The notes beneath the pieces were generated by a model. That model did not search any database, was not told the origin of the DNA, and saw nothing but the letters and a program-made list of their open reading frames with translations. A program made the translations under genes and the position numbers. Source: Mesohalobacter halotolerans (GTDB lineage Bacteria > Bacteroidota > Bacteroidia > Flavobacteriales > Flavobacteriaceae). From it: a DNA stretch of 64,000 bases. The stretch covers positions 1-64,000 of the forward strand of contig NZ_SWMU01000002.1 in NCBI RefSeq assembly GCF_006120725.1. Direction: 5' to 3'. Shown here piece after piece: positions 1 to 7,425 of this stretch (positions are counted from its first letter, which is position 1; each line of letters begins with the position of its first letter).

Positions 1-120
1 GCGCGAAACCCACCACAAGATGAGATTTCTTTTAAGGATCCCTAAAGACGATAGGGTAGATAGGCTACAGGTGTAAAGGCAGTAATGTCATAGCCGAGTA
101 GTACTAATCATCCGTTTAAC
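1..120 (+). rRNA. 23S ribosomal RNA, 3' end (partial)
   Basis: The window opens inside the 3' end of a 23S rRNA gene. The stretch with GGTAGATAGGCTACAGGTGTAAAGG and ending in GCCGAGTAGTACTAATCATC matches the usual tail of bacterial 23S rRNA by memory. The exact 3' end near 118-122 is an estimate. A 5S gene follows on the same strand after about 130 nt with no tRNA between, so this is the end of a standard rRNA operon. Confidence 0.9.
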
Positions 121-248
121 TTTTTTTTACCCGTATGACTCTTTTTATTATTACAGTATGTTAACTTATTAAATTCCTGATCCCAAAGGATTAGGAAACC
201 TATAGCCTTCAAAATCTATAGGGCATCCATCACCTGGATGTTAAGACT

Positions 249-357
<109 letters not shown>

Positions 358-365
358 TTATTATA

Positions 366-399
366 AACCCTGACTATTTATAGTTGGGGTTTTTGTTTT
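366..399 (+). terminator. Intrinsic terminator of the rRNA operon
   Basis: AACCCTGACT at 366-375 pairs with AGTTGGGGTT at 382-391 (10 pairs including two G-T wobbles) around a 6-nt loop, and is followed by two runs of T. It sits directly downstream of 5S. Confidence 0.8.
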
Positions 400-404
400 T
401 AGAA

Positions 405-540
405 TGTTTGGTAGGAGAGCCCCGAGGCACTCCGTTTTCGGGATTAACCAGCCTGTCCGGACTGCCAGGTTCCTGCTTCTGTTCATACTGCGTTACACTT
501 CTATTCACAGGCAGTCATTGAATAGGTCGTCGCCTCCTTT
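405..540 (+). other. GC-richer insert ending in a second copy of the 5S tail
   Basis: This stretch holds no gene. Positions 405-520 are clearly richer in G+C than the flanks and contain inverted arms (GACTGCC near 459 against GGCAGTC near 510; GCCTGT against ACAGGC). Positions 522-540 (ATAGGTCGTCGCCTCCTTT) repeat the last 19 bases of the 5S gene region at 341-359 with two mismatches and are again followed by a terminator. This could be a scar of recombination between rRNA operons or an inserted repeat unit. No function can be read from the sequence. Confidence 0.5.
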
Positions 541-547
541 AAGAATT

Positions 548-577
548 AAGCCACTTTAAACGAAGTGGCTTTTTTTA
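548..577 (+). terminator. Second intrinsic terminator after the duplicated 5S tail
   Basis: AAGCCACTT at 548-556 and AAGTGGCTT at 563-571 form a perfect 9-bp stem around a 6-nt loop, followed by seven T. It looks like a normal rRNA-operon terminator and accompanies the duplicated 5S 3' fragment. Confidence 0.82.
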
Positions 578-605
578 TAAATAATGTTTTGTGATAATAA
601 AACTT

Positions 606-1115
606 CTACAAGTACAACTTTCTAATGACATTAAGATGATGAAGTTCATGACCACAAAATATAAATGGTATTAAACCAACTCTAAATTTATAATCACCAA
701 AATCAACAGATTTTTTAAGTTCTGTTCTATCAAAAGTCTGAAATAGGCTTATGCTAGCTTTTCTGTTGCTTACGTAATCTTTTAAAAGTTTGGATTTATC
801 TTGAGGCTTACAATTTTGAGCATAGGCTTCATGATCGTAAGATTCAATTTTAGCTCTGTTTTCTCTGACAATCTTTAGAGCTCTGTAACAAAAAATACGT
901 TCAGTATCTATGATATGCTGTAATATTTGAGCTATGGTCCACTTATTCGGAGCATAAGCAAAACTCATTTTATCTTCACTCAATTGATTAAAGAAATTAT
1001 AAACAATATTTAAATTTTCGTTGAGCCTACTAAACATCTCGTCTGTTGTCTCAATGTTGTTAAGGTACAAATCATAGTAAGGATCATAGCCTTCGTTAAA
1101 ATCTTGAAGTTTCAT
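606..1115 (-). CDS. DinB family protein (metal-binding four-helix bundle)
   Basis: This 169-residue protein has the DinB/YfiT layout: N-terminal helix with Trp59 and the 'QxLxHxxDTER' stretch, then a C-terminal 'GHELHHLNVIR' segment. His67, His156 and His160 are in the positions used to bind a divalent metal in DinB-like proteins. Members act as thiol-dependent S-transferases or have unknown substrates, so the reaction cannot be named. It lies just downstream of the proline dehydrogenase gene on the same strand (8-nt gap), so the two may be co-transcribed. The ATG start at 1115 is the only reasonable one. Confidence 0.85.
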   Translation of the reverse strand: MKLQDFNEGYDPYYDLYLNNIETTDEMFSRLNENLNIVYNFFNQLSEDKMSFAYAPNKWTIAQILQHIIDTERIFCYRALKIVRENRAKIESYDHEAYAQNCKPQDKSKLLKDYVSNRKASISLFQTFDRTELKKSVDFGDYKFRVGLIPFIFCGHELHHLNVIRKLYL

Positions 1116-1123
1116 AAATTATA

Positions 1124-2317
1124 CTAGTTTACACGCTTAACATATTGACCAGCTCGACGTTTTTTTTCTTCTAACAGTAAAGAGAGTTCACGAGAAGACT
1201 GTCCTTGAACCGAGGAGTTTTCTTGCGCTCTTCTAAATAAGTAGGGCACAGCATCTCTTACAGGACCAAAGGGTAAAAGTTTAATCGCATTTGAGCATTC
1301 ACTTCCTAGGTTGTAACTAATGTGGTCACTCATCCCGTAGAGTTGACCAAACCAAATGCGGTCATCATCCAACTTTAAGCCTTTTTGCTCCATAAGTTGT
1401 AGTGCCATATAACTCGATACTTCGTTATGGGTTCCTATAAATATTGAAATATCATCAATATTGTCAATACAATAACACATCACAGCATTAAAGTTGACAT
1501 CACTTGCTTCTTTATCTTCACATATTGGAGTTGGGTAACCTTTTCTTTTTGCTCTAAAATTTTCTTTTTCCATATATGCACCTCTGACTACTTTGAAGCC
1601 TAGTTTGAAATTTTCTCTTTGAGCTCTAGCATGAATATCCTTAACATAGCGCAATCTATCCCATCTGTAGCATTGTATTGTATTGAAAATTATAGCTTTT
1701 TCTTTATTGAAGATTTTCATCATATCTTCTATCAAATCATCTGCAGCATCTTGCATCCATGATTCTTCTGCATCAAACATGAGTTTTGTATCGTAATCAA
1801 CAGCTGTTTGACAAAGGTGTTTTAAACGTTTTTTGATACGCTTCCACTCGTGTTTTTCACTGTCATTTAGAGTAATATTTTGACTTACTTTTTCCCAAAT
1901 TTTAAAACGACCAAGACCGGTAGGTTTTGCGACTGCAAACGGAATTTCCTTCTGCTGTGCAGTAAATTTAATGATATCAACCTTTGCTTGAGTCGCTTTA
2001 TCAAATTCTGCTTCTTCACTTTTTCCTTCTACTGAGTAGTCTAAAACACTGTAAACCTTTTTTGAATACATTAGCTTGATGAGCGGTAAGCACTCTTTTT
2101 GTGTTTCTCCACCACAGAATTGTTCAAAAATGGTTTTTTTAATTAACCATTCTATAGGAAGATGAAGTTTTAGCGCTATTTTTGCTACGAAAATACTAAT
2201 TGGAACGAGAAAAGGAATATTCATCAGCCTGAATATAAAAATAGACCGGTTAAGGTCTTTTTTGGATTTTAAAACAAACGCGCGTTTGGTATTATTAAAA
2301 ATTTTGGTATCTAACAT
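1124..2317 (-). CDS. Proline dehydrogenase
   Basis: A monofunctional PutA-type proline dehydrogenase (FAD enzyme) that oxidises proline to pyrroline-5-carboxylate. The barrel motifs are visible: 'AKPTGLGRF' in the N-terminal half, 'KVVRGAYMEKE' (flavin and substrate loop), 'IGTHNE', and the C-terminal 'PYLFRRAQENSS', whose arginines bind the proline carboxylate. I chose the ATG at 2317 (397 residues, start MLDTKIFNN). The frame is open to a TTG at 2338, but that adds only seven residues without family similarity. It is divergent from aroB with about 90 nt between, a pairing I recall from other Flavobacteriaceae. No P5C dehydrogenase is present in the window. Confidence 0.93.
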   Translation of the reverse strand: MLDTKIFNNTKRAFVLKSKKDLNRSIFIFRLMNIPFLVPISIFVAKIALKLHLPIEWLIKKTIFEQFCGGETQKECLPLIKLMYSKKVYSVLDYSVEGKSEEAEFDKATQAKVDIIKFTAQQKEIPFAVAKPTGLGRFKIWEKVSQNITLNDSEKHEWKRIKKRLKHLCQTAVDYDTKLMFDAEESWMQDAADDLIEDMMKIFNKEKAIIFNTIQCYRWDRLRYVKDIHARAQRENFKLGFKVVRGAYMEKENFRAKRKGYPTPICEDKEASDVNFNAVMCYCIDNIDDISIFIGTHNEVSSYMALQLMEQKGLKLDDDRIWFGQLYGMSDHISYNLGSECSNAIKLLPFGPVRDAVPYLFRRAQENSSVQGQSSRELSLLLEEKKRRAGQYVKRVN

Positions 2318-2406
2318 TGTGAGCTTTACTTTGCTCAAAGATAATTATTAGTTGTTGCATTTTATTAAATTTACAAGAGTAATATCCCTATCTTAACACA
2401 ATATTT

Positions 2407-3471
2407 ATGACATTTTATAAAGACATTTGCCCAGTAGTTTTAGATAAAAAAGCTTTTAGTGCTCTAAATGATTATCTTAATAAAATTAGACCGTCATCTA
2501 TTTTTGTATTAGTAGACGAAAACACAAAGAAATATTGTCTTGAAATATTAAATCATCGTTTGTCTTGGGATTTGAAAATTATCTGTATTGAATCTGGAGA
2601 ACAAAATAAAACTCTTGATACATGCATTTATATATGGGACACTCTATCTAAAAAAGGAGCCGATCGCAAGTCTGTAATGATAAATCTTGGTGGAGGTGTA
2701 ATTACTGACATCGGAGGGTTTGTGTCTTCTTGTTTTAAAAGAGGAATTTCATTTATCCATATTCCAACGTCATTATTGGGCATGGTAGATGCTGCTATTG
2801 GTGGAAAAAATGGAGTCGATTTTAACAACCTAAAAAATCAGATTGGGGTTATTCGTAATCCTGAAATGGTAGTGGTAGAAAAAGATTTTTTAAAAACCTT
2901 ACCCTATGAACATTTGGTGAGTGGCTTCGCTGAAATGTTAAAACACGGCTTAATCAATCCAGAAAACCAAAGCTACTTCAATGATTGTCTTTCTGTAGAG
3001 CGTTTGGTACATCATCAAATTCGTCATTTGATAAATGAATCTATTGCTATAAAGCAAAACATTGTCAGCAATGATATTGAAGAAAAAGGCATGCGAAAAG
3101 TCCTAAATTATGGGCACACTTTAGGACATGCCATAGAATCTTTCAGAATGTCGCTAGATGATTCTAATCATTTGTTTCACGGTGAAGCCATAGCTATTGG
3201 CTTGATATTAGAAACCTATATTTCAGCCAAAATGTTTGGTTTTCCTTTTGATAAATTAAATCATCTCAAGAAATTTATTCACCAATTTTATAAATTTCAA
3301 AAATTTAATAAAGAAGAAATCAGTCATATTATAAAGCTCATGAAATACGATAAAAAAAACGTGGGCAATCAAGTCAATTTTGTATTGCTGAAGTCCCTTG
3401 GTGAACCAGTTTTAGATTGTAAAGTTGAGCATCAGTTAATTTACAAAGCTTTTGAATATTATCAGAGTTAA
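2407..3471 (+). CDS. aroB: 3-dehydroquinate synthase
   Basis: Second step of the shikimate pathway: NAD-dependent conversion of DAHP to 3-dehydroquinate. The 354 residues cover the normal family length. Visible motifs are the NAD-binding 'GEQNKT' and 'NLGGGVITDIGGF', the 'HIPTSLLGMVDAAIGGKNGVD' core with the active-site Lys and Asn, 'AEMLKHGL', and the zinc-ligand histidines in 'NYGHTLGHAIE' and 'HGEAIAIG'. It stands alone, divergent from proline dehydrogenase. Its product feeds the chorismate synthase (about 50 kb) and the phenylalanine/tyrosine operon (42-46 kb) in the same window. Confidence 0.96.
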   Translation: MTFYKDICPVVLDKKAFSALNDYLNKIRPSSIFVLVDENTKKYCLEILNHRLSWDLKIICIESGEQNKTLDTCIYIWDTLSKKGADRKSVMINLGGGVITDIGGFVSSCFKRGISFIHIPTSLLGMVDAAIGGKNGVDFNNLKNQIGVIRNPEMVVVEKDFLKTLPYEHLVSGFAEMLKHGLINPENQSYFNDCLSVERLVHHQIRHLINESIAIKQNIVSNDIEEKGMRKVLNYGHTLGHAIESFRMSLDDSNHLFHGEAIAIGLILETYISAKMFGFPFDKLNHLKKFIHQFYKFQKFNKEEISHIIKLMKYDKKNVGNQVNFVLLKSLGEPVLDCKVEHQLIYKAFEYYQS

Positions 3472-3474
3472 AAA

Positions 3475-4056
3475 TTAACCATGTATACTTTCATGCTGAC
3501 TTAATCTTTTCATGATTTTAGCTTCAAACTCTAATAAGTCTTGCCACTTTTTGTTGACTTTTGATTCATTGCCGAACTGTCTGGCTAGTTTTAAAAACAT
3601 GGTATAGTGATTGGCTTCAGAAATCATTAATTTTCGATAGAATTTTTTTAAACTTTTATCCTTTAGCTGATCTGACAAAAGCCTAAATCTCTCGCAACTT
3701 CTGGCTTCAATTAATGCTGCATACAGTAAACGATGAATAAGCTGATCGGTTCGGCTTCCTCCCTTAGGAAAAAATGTCATTAGCTCAACAACATATAAAT
3801 CTTTTCTATCTCTACCCATCTTTATTCCACGTGATCGCATGAGGTCGTGTACCATTTTAAAATGACTCATTTCTTCTTGAGCTAAGTCTGTCATTTTGAT
3901 GACCAGTTCTTCATATTCTGGAAAGCTTACGATTAAAGATATTGCAGTCGATGCAGCTTTTTGTTCACAATAAGCGTGATCGATTAATATTTCCTCGATA
4001 TTTTTTTCAGCAATGTTGACCCATCTAGGGTCTGTTGGCAGTTTTAATCCTAGCAT
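3475..4056 (-). CDS. miaE: tRNA-(ms2io6A)-hydroxylase
   Basis: A non-haem di-iron monooxygenase that hydroxylates the isopentenyl group of ms2i6A at position 37 of tRNAs reading U-initial codons. The 193-residue protein is an all-helical ferritin-like fold. Two carboxylate-histidine clusters are visible, 'EEMSHFKMVHDLM' and 'SEANHYTMFLKLA', plus acidic helices with 'DHAYCEQKAAS' and 'EARSCERF'. Length and motifs fit MiaE. It is immediately downstream of dnaX (2-nt gap) on the same strand. Its start ATG at 4056 follows the dnaX stop, so translational coupling is likely. Confidence 0.9.
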   Translation of the reverse strand: MLGLKLPTDPRWVNIAEKNIEEILIDHAYCEQKAASTAISLIVSFPEYEELVIKMTDLAQEEMSHFKMVHDLMRSRGIKMGRDRKDLYVVELMTFFPKGGSRTDQLIHRLLYAALIEARSCERFRLLSDQLKDKSLKKFYRKLMISEANHYTMFLKLARQFGNESKVNKKWQDLLEFEAKIMKRLSQHESIHG

Positions 4057-4058
4057 AT

Positions 4059-5780
4059 TTAAAAATCTAAATCTAATTTTTGTTTGAGCAATTCTATTTT
4101 AGGGTTAATTTCTTTTAGCCTTTCATATTTTTCTTCTTTAGTGTGTACATACTTTTTTTTCTGGGTTGCATTGACATGTACTTTAAGGTCTATTTGTGTA
4201 TTTTGTAGCGTGTTTTGAATGTATTTCAAAATTCGATCTTTATTTTGAATAATCTCAATTTTCATGGTTTCATTGGGCATCTGTATTTCAATACAATTTT
4301 CCTTTAATTTTGGTATATCAGAAAGTAAGGTTGAGGCTAAAAGTTTTTCTCCTTTTTTATCTACAATTTCAGCAAAATTTATCCATGCAGATTTTATGTC
4401 TTCTTGGGTGTAGTTTTCATCTAAAATCTTTTCTGAGATTTGATTTGGGCTCGTTTGTTTTTGATGTTCTTTTTTATATTGAATTGCTTTCAAAGAAAGC
4501 GCATTTTTCTTTGTCTTACTAGAACTTACGGTTTGACTTATTTTAGATGATTGTTTATTGTCATTAGCAGGCTCTGATTCAGAAACTTGAGTTGTGTTAT
4601 CTTCCTTTTGCTTTTGATGAGTTTTGTTCGATTTTTGGAGATTGTCTTTTGGTTGAGGAGAATCAGACTCACGATGCGCTAGATTTTGTGGAGAACTTAT
4701 CTTATTTGACTTTTTTTTTTGGCGATTTTTTTCTTCTAAAGAAGCTAATTTCATCAAGCATAATTCAACATGAAGACGTTTGTTTTGACTTAGTTTGTAA
4801 TTAAAGTCACATGTATTAGCCAGGTCTATAAAGTTTAGCAATTGTTTCATGCTCAGACTATCAGCTTGTTTTTTATAAGCGTCTTTTGTGGACGAGCCGA
4901 CGTCAAGGAGCTCTATAGTTGAAGTGTTTTTACAAACCAAAAGATCTCTAAAGTGCGAGGCCAGTCCAGAGATAAAATGCTGACCGTCGTAACCTTTTGA
5001 TATTACATCGTTAAAATACATTAAAACACCAGGAATATCATTTTTCAAAACTAAATTAGTAGTATCTAAAAAGGTTTGAAAATCTAAAACATTAAGATTT
5101 TCTGCAACTGCAGGTCTTGTTAATTTTTTTCCGCAATAGCTGACTACTCTATCGTAAGTAGAAAGTGCGTCACGCATTGCACCATCAGACTTTTGAGCAA
5201 TGATTTGCAAAGCTTCATCTTTTGCCTCAACACCTTCTTTTTTAGCGATAGTTTTTAAATGATCCTTAATATCTTGGACTGTAATCCGTTTAAAATCAAA
5301 TACCTGACATCGCGATAAAATTGTTGGTATGATCTTATGTTTTTCGGTTGTGGCTAAAATAAATATCGCATGTTTAGGAGGTTCCTCAAGTGTTTTTAAA
5401 AAAGCATTGAAGGCTTGCTGAGAAAGCATATGCACTTCATCAATAATATAGACTTTAAATTTTCCGGATTGAGGCGGTATGCGTACTTGATCATTTAAAT
5501 TTCTGATATCATCAACAGAATTATTAGATGCAGCATCCAGCTCGAATATATTAAATGCAAAATCTGAGTCTTGTTCAACCTCAGATTGATTAATGGTTTT
5601 AGCAAGTATACGAGCACAAGACGTTTTTCCTACTCCTCGTGGACCCGTAAATAATAGCCCTTGAGCTAAGTGATTATTTTCAATAGCATTTTTTAGTGTG
5701 CTGGTTACTGCCTTTTGACCGACAACCTCATCAAAGGTTTCGGGTCTATATTTTCTTGCCGATACAACAAAATGATTCAT
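4059..5780 (-). CDS. dnaX: DNA polymerase III subunit gamma/tau
   Basis: The clamp-loader ATPase of the replicative polymerase. Walker A is 'GPRGVGKT' (residues 46-53), Walker B is 'IIDEVHML', sensor 1 is 'ILATTEKHKIIPTILSRC', and the 'GAMRDAL' sensor 2 helix is present. The C-terminal third (about 360-573) is a Lys/Ser/Gln-rich linker followed by a domain V-like end. The Cys4 zinc module found after Walker A in most bacterial gamma/tau subunits is absent: Walker A is followed by 'CARILAKTINQ' and then directly by 'FELDAASNNSVDDIR'. By memory other Flavobacteriaceae show the same. No slippery frameshift heptamer for a separate gamma form was searched for in detail. Confidence 0.95.
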   Translation of the reverse strand: MNHFVVSARKYRPETFDEVVGQKAVTSTLKNAIENNHLAQGLLFTGPRGVGKTSCARILAKTINQSEVEQDSDFAFNIFELDAASNNSVDDIRNLNDQVRIPPQSGKFKVYIIDEVHMLSQQAFNAFLKTLEEPPKHAIFILATTEKHKIIPTILSRCQVFDFKRITVQDIKDHLKTIAKKEGVEAKDEALQIIAQKSDGAMRDALSTYDRVVSYCGKKLTRPAVAENLNVLDFQTFLDTTNLVLKNDIPGVLMYFNDVISKGYDGQHFISGLASHFRDLLVCKNTSTIELLDVGSSTKDAYKKQADSLSMKQLLNFIDLANTCDFNYKLSQNKRLHVELCLMKLASLEEKNRQKKKSNKISSPQNLAHRESDSPQPKDNLQKSNKTHQKQKEDNTTQVSESEPANDNKQSSKISQTVSSSKTKKNALSLKAIQYKKEHQKQTSPNQISEKILDENYTQEDIKSAWINFAEIVDKKGEKLLASTLLSDIPKLKENCIEIQMPNETMKIEIIQNKDRILKYIQNTLQNTQIDLKVHVNATQKKKYVHTKEEKYERLKEINPKIELLKQKLDLDF

Positions 5781-5831
5781 AACACAAATATAATTAAAGC
5801 CAGCTGTAAGTTATAAGAATACTTCATTAAA

Positions 5832-5852
5832 ATCATTTTTATTAAAAATGAT
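5832..5852. repeat. AT-rich perfect hairpin between the PaiB-like gene and dnaX
   Basis: ATCATTTTT at 5832-5840 is the exact inverse of AAAAATGAT at 5844-5852 with a 3-nt loop. It lies in the 106-nt gap upstream of dnaX and downstream of the PaiB-like gene on the minus strand. It could be a weak terminator or an operator; nothing else is visible in the gap. Confidence 0.4.
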
Positions 5853-5886
5853 ACTTAGTAATTTTTACTTATTGTATTGCACTAAA

Positions 5887-6501
5887 TTACTTTCTAAGCG
5901 ACGTCATATAATCTATGACAGTTTTAGATGGAAAGTCTTTGCGCTTTTTAAGATTGGCTATTATGGTATTGAAATCTTTAGCATTTTTATCTTGTGATAA
6001 CTTGTAAGTCGATTCGATTTTATTGATTTCAATATAAAACCCTAATATCCCACGAATTTGACCTAATGTTTCCTTTGACATTTCTTGTACAGAAATTGGT
6101 TCTTCAGATGGCCTTTCGTATTTGTCAACCAGTTTTTCTAAGCATAACACTAAGGTATTATCATCAATTAGACGTATTTTTCCGTAGATGTGAACAGCAA
6201 TATAATTCCATGTTGGTGCATCTTCTTTTTCATACCAAGAGGAAGAAACATAGGCATGTGGACCATTGAATATAGCTAAGACTTCACTATCATTTTTTAA
6301 TGTATTACATTGTGGGTTTGCTTTTGAGATATGACCAAATAGGATGTCATTTCCAAATTCATCTTTATCAATTTCTAATGGTATGTGGGTTCCAACTATT
6401 TTATTTCCAGTTTGATTGAGTAATATTCCAAAACCGTGATCACTAATGAATTGTTTAATATCCTCAATATTGTCATGTTTATAAACTTTTGGAGTATACA
6501 T
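5887..6501 (-). CDS. PaiB-family FMN-binding protein
   Basis: A 204-residue protein with the split-barrel flavin-binding fold of Bacillus PaiB and related proteins. Family features are the start 'MYTPKVYKHDN', 'FGILLNQTGNKIVGTHIPLEID', 'GHISKANPQ', 'AIFNGPHAYVSSSWY' and 'APTWNYIAVHIYG', the last two being the most conserved segments. PaiB is described as a negative regulator, but many members are likely haem- or flavin-related oxidoreductases, so a regulatory role is only inherited annotation here. It appears to be a single-gene unit; a -7 box was not clear. Confidence 0.87.
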   Translation of the reverse strand: MYTPKVYKHDNIEDIKQFISDHGFGILLNQTGNKIVGTHIPLEIDKDEFGNDILFGHISKANPQCNTLKNDSEVLAIFNGPHAYVSSSWYEKEDAPTWNYIAVHIYGKIRLIDDNTLVLCLEKLVDKYERPSEEPISVQEMSKETLGQIRGILGFYIEINKIESTYKLSQDKNAKDFNTIIANLKKRKDFPSKTVIDYMTSLRK

Positions 6502-6628
6502 AAGCTTTTAGTCTTTATAATAAGGTCTTTAGAACATTTGAAACTCTGACCAAATATAATTTTTTAAAATAAGATCTATGATTTAATATTACATAAAACC
6601 ATTGCAATATATCAATGTTTTGGGGGTA

Positions 6629-7105
6629 TTATAAATTCAAACAATCTTCGCTTGGTATATTTATGCCGGCAGCCTGCTCATAAACCAAAGATGCTCCAAG
6701 ATGACCAACGTAAATCAAACCTGCAAGCCCAGCAAAATTTAAAATTAAAATTAAAACCATAAAGGCTTTTTTAATTTTTATTACAGATGTAAACAGTTTA
6801 ATCGACCACAAAACAGTACATCCCAAAAAAGCATAAACCGTGTAGTAAGCATAGTTTTCATGGTCTTTTAAAATCGTAGGGTCGCAAAGTGTTCTTGATA
6901 CTTTACCGTCTTCAATATCACCGGTATAAAGTGAAACTATTGCACAAATTACACCTAAAAACAGTATACTCAAATTAAATTGAGCTAATGTTTTCTTATA
7001 TTTAAATACAAGATAAAAACTTAGCAATGTAGATAGACTTAAAAACGCAATCGGAAAATGAACCGTCAGCGGATGCCAAGTTTGAATGTCAAAAAAAATT
7101 TGCAA
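6629..7105 (-). CDS. DUF2231-type membrane protein
   Basis: A 158-residue integral membrane protein with four predicted helices and the typical opening 'WHPLTVHFPIAFL', where the two histidines are conserved in DUF2231 proteins. A second conserved histidine is in 'VGHLGASLVYE'. Such proteins are often haem- or redox-associated, consistent with its place at the end of a group containing a lipoprotein and the cytochrome c synthase CcsBA. It follows the lipoprotein gene with a 2-nt gap, so it is in an operon. The biochemical role is unknown. Confidence 0.82.
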   Translation of the reverse strand: MQIFFDIQTWHPLTVHFPIAFLSLSTLLSFYLVFKYKKTLAQFNLSILFLGVICAIVSLYTGDIEDGKVSRTLCDPTILKDHENYAYYTVYAFLGCTVLWSIKLFTSVIKIKKAFMVLILILNFAGLAGLIYVGHLGASLVYEQAAGINIPSEDCLNL

Positions 7106-7107
7106 AT

Positions 7108-7419
7108 TTATTGTATCTTAACACTGAGAGGGTCTAAACGCTTACCAACTTTTTCAACTTTGACTTCAACATTTTGGCCTTCTTTTAAAGTTGAAAAAGG
7201 TACATTTTGCCCGTCTTGTGTTAATTTAGTTTCATCTACAAAGTAAAGTTCAAGTGTTTTACCTTCTTCTGTTTTGACGTATATTTCAGATTTATCTGCT
7301 TCAACTTCTATGATTTTTCCTGTGTAAGTTCCAGATTCAACTACATCTGTAGATTGACCACATGACATGAATAAAATTAAACTTAAAACAGTAAAACTTT
7401 TAATAATGAATGATTTCAT
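7108..7419 (-). CDS. Small lipoprotein, unknown function
   Basis: A 103-residue protein with a lipoprotein signal: hydrophobic segment followed by 'LFMSCGQ', where Cys20 would be lipidated. The mature part 'GTYTGKIIEVEADKSEIYVKTEEGKTLELYF' resembles a small beta-barrel (OB-like) domain. I recognise no named family. It sits between ccsBA (6-nt gap) and the DUF2231 gene, so it probably acts in the envelope with the cytochrome c maturation machinery; that is inference from position only. Confidence 0.8.
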   Translation of the reverse strand: MKSFIIKSFTVLSLILFMSCGQSTDVVESGTYTGKIIEVEADKSEIYVKTEEGKTLELYFVDETKLTQDGQNVPFSTLKEGQNVEVKVEKVGKRLDPLSVKIQ

Positions 7420-7425
7420 AATGAT

